A stretch of 64,000 nucleotides of DNA, from contig OZ024787.1 in assembly GCA_964017065.1 (NCBI GenBank), positions 14,312,453 through 14,376,452 of the forward strand. The letters run 5' to 3'. Of the stretch, positions 48,460-59,297 are shown one piece after another. Within the stretch, counting starts at the first letter, position 1, and the number at the start of each line of letters is the position of its first letter. The position numbers and the translations under genes were made by a program. The notes under the pieces were generated by a model. The model ran no database searches. It was not told the DNA's origin and saw nothing but the letters and a program-made list of their open reading frames with translations. Source of the stretch: Haliclona indistincta (lineage: Eukaryota; Porifera; Demospongiae; Haplosclerida; Chalinidae).

Positions 48460-48665
48460 TCCCTCTCCCTCCCTGTCTCTCTCTCCCTCCTCCCTTCTCT
48501 ATCTCTCTCTCCTTCCCTTGCTCTCTCTCAGGCCATCATCCAGTGCTGTTCTCAGACTGGAAGAAGATCGATCAAGAGGAGCAGAGGAGAGGAGGTGTGG
48601 TCAACAAACCACGAGAGAAAATAGTGTCAGTAGCAGAGATGATGAGAATAGTTACCAGCACATGA
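43273..48665 (+). CDS. FDXR: NADPH:adrenodoxin (ferredoxin) oxidoreductase, mitochondrial
   Basis: Thirteen exons join cleanly: 43273-43446, 43527-43622, 43783-43905, 44267-44311, 44362-44430, 44735-44836, 44886-45078, 46151-46202, 46400-46529, 46950-47136, 47985-48092, 48153-48212 and 48532-48665, giving 490 aa, the normal family length. An Arg/Ser-rich N-terminus of about 37 residues fits a mitochondrial presequence. The FAD motif is AIVGSGPAG (41-49), followed by [20 protein letters not shown]. The NADP(H) Rossmann motif is [13 protein letters not shown] (about 181-193), with [19 protein letters not shown] and [11 protein letters not shown] after it. The C-terminal [16 protein letters not shown] (about 391-406) packs on the FAD and nicotinamide. 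It transfers electrons from NADPH to mitochondrial ferredoxin for Fe-S cluster and steroid-type reactions. All introns are GT-AG. This is the working copy in the window. Confidence 0.95.
45108..45966 (-). repeat. Two tandem tRNA-derived SINE units in FDXR-B intron 7
   Basis: Read on the minus strand, 45966 to about 45886 resembles a tRNA: GTGGTTCAACTGGTAGAGTC (A box), TTATGACCCAGAGG and a B box GGTTGGAATCC. A body follows containing AAAACGGGTACCTGGTCTTG. A second body copy without the tRNA head spans about 45108-45490; the units share GTACAAGACCAGGTACCCGT-type sequence. (CA)n runs separate and flank them (45490-45600, 45960-46110). Block A lacks both units, so they inserted after duplication or were lost there. 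Confidence 0.65.
47850..47983. repeat. (CT)n tract before FDXR-B exon 11
   Basis: Interrupted CT/CCCT repeats acting as an extreme polypyrimidine tract up to the acceptor CCAG at 47984. A second CT run fills intron 12 (48375-48530). Confidence 0.95.
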
Positions 48666-49154
48666 TCACTGCTGATAGAATCAACAAATTTGAATATTCT
48701 CAGAGACACAGCTCAGAATGAAACTGAATCTAAAGTGCAAAATGTAGTTGAATCAGACATGCAAAACAGAAATTAATTATTAGAAAACTCTTTTTTCAAC
48801 AATATCGGAATTTGGGCTACAATACACACAATGATAATGACAATGATTATTGATTTCACAATAATGATAAAATAGTTCTTGCTAGAGGGTACCACACAGT
48901 ATGATGTAGAATATTGATAACAGCGCTGCTGCTGTTGGTATAGCCCTCAGTTGTGCTGAGGAGAGAGAATACACTCTAATACAGTGGACAAAAAGAAATA
49001 TTTAACTCTATGTGAAGTAATTTATTACAGAACCTCTCACATTGAATGATCGAACAGTGGACCCTGACCCGCGTGTAACATTCTAATTAACGCATACCAC
49101 ACATTTAGCGCATTTTAGCGACTATTAATTCTGGCAAAGAAAAGTGTGCGGTTG

Positions 49155-49984
49155 GGGATGGTACAAAACCTGGACTCTGGACTGGACTGGACTCAAAAAT
49201 GGACCGTGTTTAGGGGTGTGACTAATAATAAAGCCACGCTCAAAATACTTTTTTGCTCCAAGCGAGCTCCAAGGTATCTGCACGCGCGTGTGTGCAAGAC
49301 CATTTTGGTCAAGATCTGTGCGTATAAATGTACTGCACGTGTTAACACAAGCAAGCTTTTGTCAGCGCAGCAATCCAGCCATAGAATTTCTTGTGGAAAA
49401 GGCTGAGTAGCATGCCTATAATATTATCGGCTTGTGAATCTCGTTTCTTTGTGGCAGGTGATCAGAGCCGCGTGCATTCGGGAGCGAGCGATAACGATCG
49501 ATGATTGCTGCTACTAATGCATGACCCCTGATCGTGAGTTTGTCAACGTTATCACGTAGACAGTGGTCATAGACGAGTGCGATCATTAATTATATTGAGC
49601 GAGATTTGAGTACAGTACTGCTGCAGAAGAAACAATGCCTTTGAAGAACTCTGCAACAGCCATGATCGATCGCAAGTTCTTACCTTCCACAAAGAAGCGA
49701 GATTCACAAGCCCATGCTATATCATAAGCATGCAACTCAGCCTTTTTTTCCACAAGACATTCTATGGCTGGATGATTGCTGCGCTGACAAAAGCTTGCTC
49801 GTGTTACCACGTGCAGTACATTTATACGCACAGATCTTGACCAAAATGGTCTTACACACACGCGTGCAGATATCTTGGAGCTCGCTTGGAGCAAAATAGT
49901 ATTTTGGGTGTGGCTTTATTATTAGTCGCACCCCTAAACACGGTCCATTTTCGAGTCCAGAGTCCGGGTTTTGTACAGTCCCGT
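49155..49984. repeat. Long-TIR element, arms of about 235 bp
   Basis: The left arm (GGTACAAAACCTGGACTCTG, GGACCGTGTTTAGGGGTG, TTTTGCTCCAAGCGAGCTCC) is mirrored by the right arm ending about 49984. The centre (49405-49735) is unique. Absent from the equivalent place in block A (near 24430). Non-coding. Confidence 0.85.
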
Positions 49985-50066
49985 GCAGTTGTACTTTCAA
50001 AGGTAAAGCTTGCTAATACAGACAATGACAAGACATGTAGCAGCGAAAATCGCACACACATATACC

Positions 50067-50244
50067 TAGCGAGAAATTTTGGTGGACAAAATTTTGGCGA
50101 ATTTGGCGGATTGCACACGAAACGCCAAAATGAAATGATTGTGCGTGTGTCTATCCGCCTTGGTATCAATTCGCCAAAATATTAACCGCCAAAATCTGTT
50201 CTTAGCAAATTCGTCAAAATTTTGTCCACCAAAATTTCTCGCTA
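50067..50244. repeat. Palindromic MITE (TAGCGAGAAATTTTGG)
   Basis: TAGCGAGAAATTTTGGTGGA at 50067 is inverted at the end at 50244; the arms cover most of the 178 bp. TA at both termini suggests a TA target. Confidence 0.85.
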
Positions 50245-50294
50245 TACGGTATTTCACTAAATCGGGCCTGGTCCCGATTGATCCGGAGGGTCCA

Positions 50295-50455
50295 CTGTAG
50301 TGTGCGTGTGTGTGTGAGTGTGTGTGTGAGTGTGTGTGCGTGTGAGTGAGTGTGTGTGTGAGTGTGAGTGTGTGTGTGTGTGTGAGCGTGTGAGTGTGTG
50401 TGTGTGTGTGAGTGTGTGTGTGTGAGCGTGTGTGTGAGTGTGTGTGAGTGTGTGT

Positions 50456-50486
<31 letters not shown>

Positions 50487-50490
50487 CATG
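50295..50490. repeat. (TG)n/(AGTG)n microsatellite
   Basis: TG repeats interrupted by GAG, equivalent to the shorter TG run at 24600-24645 in block A. Confidence 0.95.
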
Positions 50491-50589
50491 ACTTACACAC
50501 AGCTGAGGGGGGCTCACACCACAAGCAGTAAACAGCTTTAAAGGAATGACTGAGCCTTCTCTGCAAAGCGAATATAAATTTGACGGCAA

Positions 50590-50725
50590 TATGATAATAT
50601 TCATGACTAGCACTATGCAACCGGCATACAAGCCGCAATTTTCATGACTAGCACTATGCAACCGGCATACAAGCCGCAATATTCATGACTAGCACTATGC
50701 AACCGGCATACAAGCCGCAATATTC
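50590..50725. repeat. 54-bp-period tandem triplication
   Basis: The unit ATTCATGACTAGCACTATGC-AACCGGCATACAAGCCGCAAT occurs three times with about 53-54 bp spacing; block A has a single, diverged copy near 24760-24815. Confidence 0.7.
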
Positions 50726-51085
50726 ATACATAGATATTTATGGCAAATGAACTTGCTGAGAACTTGCTGTTTCACACAACTAAAGAAAATGTTGCACAAT
50801 CGATTGTGTTTACTGAACGACCCAGTAAAGACTAAGATCAAATCGAAAATCAAAATTAATATCAACACAATTTTTTGAATGAGCACGTTAAAATCGCACT
50901 AAAATGAAATTTTTGTACTGTTAGAAATCATCCCTTCACGTTAGTTCAATACTCTAGGCATTGTGGATAATATATGTGTGTCTAACATCCATCTCTCCTT
51001 ACTCATGTTTTGCTGTCTCATAGTCAACAACTGCTCTGTAGCAACAGCCAAAAGCACGATTTATAATGGGCAGGGCCTGCAAGAG

Positions 51086-51099
51086 GTAACCATAGTAAC
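51086..51099. promoter_or_regulatory. RFX X-box-like site, block B
   Basis: GTAACCATAGTAAC, identical to the block A site at 25204-25217, in a locally better-conserved non-coding stretch. Confidence 0.4.
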
Positions 51100-51367
51100 G
51101 ACCATAGCAACACACCTAGCAACAACTCACTGTATGGCAAGAGGAAGGGCAGTCCTTAGAGTACTTGTAGGCCGTCGCACATTGCTAGTGAACAGGATGA
51201 CAATAACTGCATTATACTGTAAATCAGATTATTTTTTTTGTGTAACAAATTTTGTCGTGGTTATTGTGTATACAAGAGTTGAAGAGTATGCTGAATGAGA
51301 CCAGCCCTCAAGTTTGTTCGCCAGACTAAGACACAACCCAAGTGCTGGCATTTGAGATATTCCTGAC

Positions 51368-51890
51368 AGACCTTCTGCACGATAATTGGCTACCGTATTG
51401 TTCTACCAAGTACCGCCCACTCCACGCCTACTTTCCGCCATTTTGTGTTCAAGAAGAATGGCTGCCTAGCTGTGTGGAGAAGTTGTTCACAAACGCTAGG
51501 ACTGTCCGATGTACAGTGATTTGTCGAAATACGTGAAGCAGTTCATCAAGGCAAGGATTTACACTAAGTATGATTCTATAGAACCTGCGGATTGATCGAT
51601 GACAGTTGCTATGAATCTCTCATCCATCCTTGCAGGCACCGTAGACACTCGTTTTTTTTCATTTACAGCGTAGTCCATATATTTCGTCGACTAGAAACGT
51701 AAACAACTTACTTCTTCCTGCTACATATAGCGGTTCTGGCAGCTAAAAGACGAGAATAAGCCAATCGTTGAACACAAAATGGAAGATTTGAACACAAATT
51801 AGCGGATGTGCGTAGGTGATATAGGTGTGACGTGGTAATAATTTTGAAATCCACTGAATATACTTAAGCCAATTATCGCGCAGAAGGTCT
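51368..51890. repeat. TIR element (AGACCTTCTGC) absent from block A
   Basis: AGACCTTCTGCACGATAATT at 51368 with complement ending at 51890. In block A the flanking sequences CCTGAC and ATAGTAGG lie 6 bp apart (25477-25495), giving an empty-site comparison. It interrupts the candidate third exon of secreted gene B. Confidence 0.8.
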
Positions 51891-52019
51891 ATAGTGGGTC
51901 GTTGGCTAACAGTAACTCCACATACAGACACTACTTCAACTGCAGCCAGCTCCATCATAAACACATGTTCACAAGGTTACATACAGTGAATACTTAGCTC
52001 TCCAATAAAATCAAGACAT

Positions 52020-52676
52020 TTAAGGTGGCGGGTGTGCATGAATATCATTAGCGAGTGAATTTTTGCTAACCGTATTTTTTACTTTCTGTACAGGTCGTCA
52101 GAAGAAAACCTACACCACACAATTGTATTATTGTATACTTACTGTATGTAAATATGCAGCGCTACGAATAAGAATCAACGCTTGTAGCTCATCACTAAAA
52201 AACGGGGTGGTTTGTGACGGCTCAGTTTTACAGACAACATTCGATCTAGCTATTATTCACTACAGAGCTTTGTTATATACCTGGTCATGGGACTATGCAT
52301 GGATTAGCCGATCCTCAGCTTCTAAGGCCGCCAACCAAGTGATCGCGTACGCCCACGCACCACTCTGGCAAGCATAACACGAGCAAAAAGTTATCATGAT
52401 TAAAATGCATGCATAGTCCCAAGAAGAACACCCGGCTGCACATCTGGAAGCTATCAGATCTGGAATTAACAAAAAATTGCGAACATTAGGCGTCATAATA
52501 AAAGTGTGCATAATAATCCGCGTACTTTTATGGAGCTTACCAAAAGTTGAAAACCACAATGGTATCTAACTATTCTAATTATTAATTAACCAGCAAAAAT
52601 TTCGTGTATTTGCCGCATATTCCCGTATTTTCTTATGAATAAATGTTTATTGTAATTCCTGCACCCGCCACCTCAA
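52020..52676. repeat. GGTGGCGGGT-type element, copy 2
   Basis: TTAAGGTGGCGGGTGTGCAT at 52020 and complement GCACCCGCCACC ending about 52676. The outer parts match the element at 60541, and about 270 bp around 52220-52500 is extra and contains its own inverted words (GACTATGCATGGATTAG). Inserted just downstream of exon 2 of secreted gene B. Confidence 0.8.
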
Positions 52677-52713
52677 ATACAGGTACCCCACTCCCCATCA
52701 GCTGGTTACTAAC

Positions 52714-53260
52714 CTGTATGTAGTTACGATCAGTCTGACTGGGTATCCGACTGCCAGGGTCCACCCATTCCTTCAAGCAGTACTCTCCATGGCTACTGTT
52801 GCACGATTGGTACAAGAACTCTTTGATGTCTTCAATATCCTGTAACATAAAACAAAAGGCTCACAGTTTTGTATTCATGGCGGCTTGCCTCAGGGACAAA
52901 GCTGGAGCCACAAGCAGCCAATATCTCGTTGTACGCATTAAGGAGTACTTGAGAGCAGTGATGATCACAGTACTCCTCGGCTTGGGAAGGAGTGATAGTC
53001 GTCACGTTGCTGAATGATTGAGCAATTCTATTGCAGAACAGGAAGTTGTTGTCATTAGTGATTTTGGTCGCTACAGCGATGCACGCCGGGCCGGGTGTTT
53101 GGCGCTTCTGCCTCAGATAATCACGGCTATTCAACACGTCGGCAACGCGACTGACAATACGAGCAGTAGGTAGTCCCTCTATGGCGTTCACAGCCACCAG
53201 CTGGGACAGGACGGTCAGCAAGGAGACGCTGCACCAGAGAAAACGTGTCGTGCCTGCCAT
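52714..53260 (-). CDS. Secreted prepropeptide, Cys-rich mature region, copy B (3' end uncertain)
   Basis: Exon 1 is 53260-52889 (124 codons) and exon 2 is 52839-52714 (42 codons), with a 49-nt GC-AG intron at the same place as copy A. The signal peptide and propeptide (to LRQKRQTP) differ from copy A at only about 4 of 56 residues. The mature part shares the cysteines (AC, FC, YC, HC, AC; SC, YC), SFSNVT and YNEI but differs at most other positions and has a short insertion (ITPS). The donor after NYIQ (CAG|GTTAGT) suggests more coding sequence, but a TIR element and a GGTGGCGGGT element have inserted downstream, so the original 3' exon may be lost. Read-through gives a stop near 52633. Confidence 0.7.
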
Positions 53261-53435
53261 GACTCGTGGGATGGTGAGAATACGGAACCGTTTACGGAAA
53301 TGTTAACTTAATCAACGAGAGTGTACGGAGCTGTGACACGGAAGTGTTCAAAAAGGGTGTTTTCCCGAGTAACAGTGCACCACACCTCTCTTGACACTCG
53401 TGGAGACAGGAGACTCAGTGATAAAGAGCGAGAGA

Positions 53436-55759
53436 ATGGCTCAAAGTCTACCGTCTACTATCAATGATGAACGCGCTGTCTACCAACAGGAACAAATGCG
53501 TTTCCGTTCGCGGTCTCCTGAACCTATGACAAATGTACAAAGTCGGCAATGGACTAGATTGCATAAACTCTCACAGAGTAATGATGGTGTCTGCCCTAGT
53601 CCTATGAATATTGAGAGACAGACAGCAGACTCTAGCAGTCATTATGATAGTGCCCCTACCTCTCTTGTTCCTCAACAAACACTCGAGAAGAGCTGTGCCG
53701 ACAAAGTGCCTGAAAGAGCTGATCTAGTAGCGAGTAGTGCTCCTGTTCCTAAACCACGATCTCTCCTAAGCTCAGCTCAAAGAACTAACGTGCGTTACCA
53801 GCGCGATGGCAGCCCCCCTCGGCCAGATCATCCCAATGAGGACAGGATAGTGCTGAAGCATGTTGACAATACCATGAGGCTGATGGCTGTGTTAGACGGG
53901 CATGATGGAGAGAATGCTGTTAGGTTTGCTGTCAAATACCTTGAGCAGCAAGGCCTGCCTGAATTATTGCTAGGCTTGACTTCTACTGACTGTGACACTG
54001 ACAAACTGTTAACCGACCTGTTCCAGGTAATGGACAGTGCCTTCTTTGGTTCTATCAAAAGGCACACCAGCAGAAAGAAAGAAATTCAACGGCTGATAGA
54101 AAATGTAATCTCTCATCATACACACAGTGCATTTTTAGTGAAGCCTAAAGTGCACACACACACTCATACACTCACACACACACTCATATTCACACACACA
54201 CTCATATTCACACACGCACTCATACTCACTCACGCACACACTATGTATTATGTTGTTTTGTGTTTATCTTGAAGTGTGTCTAGAATATTCTCAGTTGTAT
54301 ACTAAGTCTGCATACCAACCTTTGTAATCTGCATACCACCTGTATATCTCAGTATACTTTGTCTGCAAAATATTATCAGTGTACTACCCACATCTGCTAT
54401 TCTGCTTGTTTTATTGCTAATGCAATATCTCACTGTATCTGCATATGCATCTGTCTATTCATTCAAGTGTCTGTCACTCGACCAGGTCTGTCTAGGTGTT
54501 CCCACCTATGTCTGCATATTTTAGGAAATCTCAGTATACTTTATTTGTATACTCACTAATGTTTGTATTACCCACCCAATTATTCTAGTATACTTTGTCT
54601 GTATTACCCACCCATGTCAGTATATTCTAGTATACTTGCTTGTATTGCCCACCCATTTCAGTATATTTCTGTATCTGCTTACCATACTCTTGTCAGTATA
54701 TTCTAGTATATCTCAGTATACTATATATTCCCTCCACAGTGTAAGAGCTCCTATGATGCATATCTAAAGTACCCAGCAGAGATATCAGAGCTACAGCACG
54801 TAGAGGAGCTCATCTCAGGAGGGACCACTGTGGTACTAGCTGTCATTATCAACAATACACTACATGTAGCTAACGTAGGAGACTCAAGAGCTCTGATAGT
54901 GAGAGAGATACCGGGCGGTGGTGGTCTGGATATTGAACAGCTATCAACAGACCATGGAGTGGATAATGTGAATGAGCTGGATCGCCTTGAAGTGATTGGT
55001 TTAAACCGTGACCAGCTGAAGAAGAGTGGTCGTCTAGGCAGCCAGGAGAACACACGTAGTATTGGAGACTACTGTCTTAAAGGAGGATATAAAGATGTGG
55101 ATGCTCTCAGGTTTGCTACCTTAGCTAATTATGGTTTAGTAAAAATTAATTTTTGTCATGTAGTTCATCACCTGGTGGGCATTAGTCTATTATTAGTTGG
55201 TACTAATTTTAGCGATGACATCATAATTGCTAAAAATAGCATAAACACAGATTTGTTATTGCTCAATCAGCAATGCTCAATATCATTTTATACCTGTCAA
55301 TAATAGTGACCTTAGGTAGCAATGTAAACAACTATTCACACATTGTTGCACGATGAGTTATTACAATTTTGAATTATAATTATTTTGGCTATGTTCACTC
55401 CTCTCTGCAGTATTGCAAATGATCAACCTGGTATATCAGTGCCTTCTGTGAACAGTGTTGAAATTGATAAATCATTCAAGTACCTTCTTCTGATGAGTGA
55501 TGGAGTCTATAAGAGTATCGAGGCACTCGAGTATCCACCAGACCCTGCCAGGACAGGAAAGACAATCTGTGATATGCTTAAAGTTGCAGTGGCAAACAAT
55601 CAGAGAGATTTTCAAAATGTAGCGGAAAGTTTTCTAGAGAAGATTGAATATGCTCATGAACGCACTCACTGTGATAGTGATCCTCAGTCACCACTAGCTG
55701 TGCAGTGTCGTAAGAGAGACGATATGTCACTTGTTGTATACCAGTTTAAACAAGTCTAG
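53436..55759 (+). CDS. TAB1-like PP2C-family protein with phosphatase metal residues
   Basis: Three exons, 53436-54104, 54740-55110 and 55411-55759, encode 462 aa. The first 120 residues are Ser/Pro/Gln-rich and probably disordered. The PP2C fold then begins with PNEDR (E135, D136) and VLDGHDG (D154, G155), followed by SGGTTVVLAV, VANVGDSRALI, TRSIGDYCLKGGYKDVDAL, LLLMSDGVYKS (Asp about 378) and KRDDMSLVVY (D450/D451). GLN...SGRLGSQENTRSIGDY is the TAB1 signature. Vertebrate TAB1 is a pseudophosphatase, yet here the acidic residues that hold the two metals in active PP2C enzymes look present. The protein stops right after the PP2C domain, so the C-terminal TAK1-binding tail is missing. Intron 1 holds CA repeats and a degenerate AGTATACTTTGTCTG-type repeat. 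AATAAA lies at 55820. Confidence 0.85.
54270..54735. repeat. Degenerate AGTATACT minisatellite in intron
   Basis: Words such as CAGTATACTTTGTCTGTATT and TACCCACCCATGTCAGTATA recur irregularly from 54270 to the exon 2 acceptor. Preceded by a CA/CACT tract at 54150-54240. Confidence 0.75.
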
Positions 55760-55819
55760 CATAACACAGGAGACTATTTTACGTGACTATTTTACGTGAT
55801 TATTGATTTTTTATGATTG

Positions 55820-55825
55820 AATAAA
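55820..55825 (+). terminator. Polyadenylation signal of the TAB1-like gene
   Basis: AATAAA 61 bp after the stop codon, the standard metazoan polyadenylation hexamer. Confidence 0.6.
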
Positions 55826-55989
55826 ATACAGATCAAGTTACATGTAAGTCGGCAATGAATAATAAAAATATTAATTATAAGAGAAAATTTGACGGTTTAT
55901 ACAAAAATGTAAAGATCAAGCCAAAATTGTAAAATACAAGCCTTAACCGCCAAAACGTGTATATAATGGTTCATACAGTCTGTATCAGT

Positions 55990-57527
55990 TCATACTGGAA
56001 GGTCATTCAGCTGCTTGTGATAGAATCTACCCATGTTAGTGCGGTTGTGGCTCTTCTTGACCTCTTGTATGAACTCAGCACACTCTTCACTGTGCCCCTC
56101 TTCAGCTGTTGTGTAGCTCCTACAGATCCAGGTCAAGACTCCAAAGACAAGAATCGGGAACAAGTTGACCATCATTGTGGCTATACCATCGCGAGACCCA
56201 TCATCAATGCTTCCTTGAGTGTAGTAGTATATAGAAGCTAGATGTAATCCACTCAAAGTGAGCAAGCCTAGTCCATTATACTCACTATGCAATATCTTGG
56301 TTATACCAGGAGCTGTTACTAAATGCACTAATCCACTGAATACAAAAATTATATTCAGCAAGTAGCATATGTACATTACCACGAGTGTCCCAACCTTCAT
56401 CGGGAATGCGATAAGTAGAGGAAACAGCCAACCGACATGGAACACAAGAACCTGGCAGAACAATGTGATTGCAATACATCCAACACTACGCACAGCAACG
56501 CAATTGCTTCTTGCACATACTCCAAATCCATAGCGTAGTTTGTGACGTGAATCTACCATTGGGAATATTGCAAAAGCATCAATTATAAACAGCACAGGAA
56601 GAGCTACTGGTATCGGAAGCCACAAGTTAGCCCAAAACGATGACGATATTTTACTGTACAGAGAGACATCCTTTGACAACAGCCAAATTGTTAACGGAAT
56701 AGCTGTCAATACCGTCCCCCAGTAGTAGTTTCGTTTTGTCTGAGACAAAGATTTACCTCTACGAGAAGGTATGAGAATGCCAAGCTTTATGAAGATTAGA
56801 GGCAGTAGCATTGATAGACCAAGTGAAGCAGTGTATTGATAAATCAATATGCTTAGAAGTAATGGCAGTGATAGATGGTTACCTGTTCGATCAAATGTAT
56901 CGCCGTCAAACAACCCCCTGGTCCCATTAGCCAGCAACACAGCAACATACCCTGTCTGCTTATGGTTACCAGGTGACCTTGCAAACCACTGGAGCTAGTG
57001 TGAAAAATTATAATAAAAAATAATTATTTGCGTAACAGTAATAATACCTTGCTGGTTAGTCGAGCGAGAAGTTTTCCAGCCTCCACACCATAATCTGCAG
57101 TCCATTCTCTTCTTGTGCATATCGGTGGAATCACCAGGAGCGTCATTGGAGTCTTTGGCGCAAAGACAGCTAGCCCGCGCATTTCAAGCAGTTCGGGGCC
57201 GAACGGAAGAAGTACTCTCTGCGATACCCACTGGAATGAGCAGCTCGGAAATAGCTGTCCAATCTCAGCGGAGCTTAGTGTTGCTGGATGCACTGGAACA
57301 GTAGCCGTACCGTTGAAGGTTTCATTAATGAAATAAAAGACATTCGCCGCAATCGAAGGAGGTTTATTCAGAGGAAAGAAAGCGTCGTTGATGCTCTCCA
57401 CGTTCAGTGGATCGCTCTGTAGTGCTGCCTCCAAATCCTCGAGCGAGGACACGCATGATGTCTGCACGAGTGGCAGCAACTGTGACAATACCAGAACAAC
57501 TACAATGCCACGTGCAGTGCTAGCCAT
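55990..57527 (-). CDS. Signal-peptide polytopic membrane protein, unrecognised family, copy 1
   Basis: Exon 1 is 57527-57048 (160 codons) and exon 2 is 56994-55990 (335 codons), giving 494 aa with a 53-nt GT-AG intron. A signal peptide (about 1-23, ending LVQTS) leads an extracellular domain of about 140 aa with YFINETFNGTATVPVHP, CSFQWVSQRVLLPFG and VIPPIC. About seven or eight hydrophobic segments follow, among them LPLLLSILIYQYTASLGLSM, LPVLFIIDAFAIF, CIAITLFCQVLVFHVGW with LFPLLIAFPMKVGTLVVMYI, and a last one at VNLFPILVFGVLTWI. A short acidic cytoplasmic tail with no known motif closes the protein. The layout recalls a receptor or channel-like protein, but no GPCR signature (DRY, NPxxY) is visible. 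Paired with a paralogue directly upstream. Confidence 0.8.
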
Positions 57528-57576
57528 TGCAAATGCCCGATCTGATGCATCTCTCGAGACGAGCAGATAGAGCCCC

Positions 57577-57584
57577 TTTTATAT
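57577..57584 (-). promoter_or_regulatory. TATA box of polytopic protein gene 1
   Basis: TATAAAAG on the minus strand 50-57 nt upstream of the ATG at 57527, followed by a GC-rich initiator-like stretch. Confidence 0.55.
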
Positions 57585-57855
57585 GCGGAGCACGTGTTGT
57601 TTGTTCGCTAGGGTAAAAACCAGGGGATTCCCCCTAATATTTGTCCGACGTGGCAACAGGTGGCAAGCTTGCGCAATAGGATTGGGCAACACTGCAGGAT
57701 ATGCAGCCCACGCTGAGGAATTATTGGATGTATACTTGTACACAAAGTAGTACTATGGTATTATACAAGTACTCATGAAGTATATATCATACAGTTAAGT
57801 GTAATATCTAGTCATCTGCAAAAATGCATAATATTGTTGCCTATAATTATTTCAA

Positions 57856-59297
57856 TTATCGTGCATTATTAACTAAGCGAATATATCCTTCATCTTTAGC
57901 ATCTTCTATTGGATCTGTTGATATGTATTTGTTGACCATCCATGTCAAGAGGGTCACCAGAGCACCTGGGATCAGAGCCGATACAGTTGTTGCTATTGGG
58001 TCTTTAGATCCATCATCACTACTGGTTTGAGTCTGGTAATAGATCAGTGCCAGATAGAGACCACTCTGAGTGAGCAAGCCGAGACTGTACTGTTGTACTA
58101 TCCAGGACCATAGCTTCACCTGCTTATGTATACAGCATCCGTAGCATACAGCAAAAATCAACGTGATGACAAAAGCTCCAAAGTACGAATAAACCAAGGT
58201 GCAGGCATACTCAAATATCAATGTTCCAATTTTCAGTGGGAAAGCAACGAAAAGTGGAAGCATCCAACCAACGTGAAAGATCAGAAGCTGAAAGAAGATC
58301 ATGATAATTATACACCCAATGGCACGAGCAATAATCGATAAAACTCCATTGACTCTAAATCTGCAGCAGTACTGTATATAGCAGTATAAAGAGATTATAA
58401 CCGTGTCCACAAATGCCAGTACAGGAACAGCCAACGGAAGGTATATCAAATAGATGATGAAATTTGTACCTGTAGGCAGACTGCTTAGAACAGTTTCTAT
58501 GTCATATTCTGAGAACATGTGCATCGACGCTATAAAACAAGTAAATGATATTGATAAGAAATTGATTCCCATTGTGTTCCCAAGCAAGGACAAGTCTAAC
58601 TTATTCTCGCCATTACTCTCGTTGTCGTCGTTGGTTGGTGATGGAAGGATGCCGAGTCTCACTAAGACCAGCGGCAGCAGTGTGGTTGTACCGATGAGAG
58701 CAGTAATTTGGAACATGACCATGAATATCTTTAACGGTAATGATAGAAAATCTTCTGTTGTGGTGCCTGCTTCGCCATCAAAATAACTCCTAACACCATG
58801 TTCAATCAATACCACATATCCAGTTTGCATCTGAGTGCTGGCTGAGTTATACAACTTGAGCTGTATCATAGATAGTATGGGTTGACATAAGGACAAATGA
58901 AACATGATATGACCTATGATGTTACACTGACCTTGCTCGTCAATCTAGACAGGAGCTTCTTGATTCTAGTTTCTGAGCATAAAATAGATTGTCCCTCACT
59001 ACTACTGTTGCATATCGGCGGAATCACTAGCATCACTACTGGGTTGCTTATCTCAGGGGTGATGAAGCCTAGTGTCCGTGGCGCCAACACATGCACATTT
59101 CCGAAGGGCAGTAGGGAGCGATGCGAGACCCACTGGAGCGAGTAGCTGGGCGTCAGTAGTCTACGAGCACTCGAGTTCATAGCTAGTGGATGCACTGGAA
59201 CAGTAGCTGTACCGTTCATGGTCTGGTTGATAAAATAGGAGACGTCCACTGCAATCGAAGGAGGTAACAGCAGAATCAGAGCAGCAGTAATCGCCAT
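57856..59297 (-). CDS. Signal-peptide polytopic membrane protein, unrecognised family, copy 2
   Basis: Exon 1 is 59297-58932 (122 codons) and exon 2 is 58860-57856 (335 codons), giving 456 aa. Exon 2 has exactly the same length as in copy 1 and the intron is at the same position (LTSK|), which shows tandem duplication. Shared motifs are YFINQTMNGTATVPVHP, WVSHRSLLPFG, VIPPIC, LPLVLVRLGIL, FHVGWMLPLFVAFPLKIGTL, LGLLTQSGLYLALIYYQTQ and DDGSKDPIAT. The ectodomain is shorter because about 40 residues after the signal peptide are missing. The region between TM segments carries an Asn/Asp/Glu-rich loop (SPTNDDNESNGEN). Seven to eight membrane segments are likely. Family not recognised; probably lineage-restricted. 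Confidence 0.8.

Noticed and set aside
53391..53435. Earlier start for the TAB1-like protein
   Set aside because: The frame is open upstream but contains no ATG before 53436.
57113..57304. Plus-strand frames opposite the polytopic protein genes
   Set aside because: Antisense shadows of exon 1; the minus-strand model has signal peptide, splice consensus and a paralogue.
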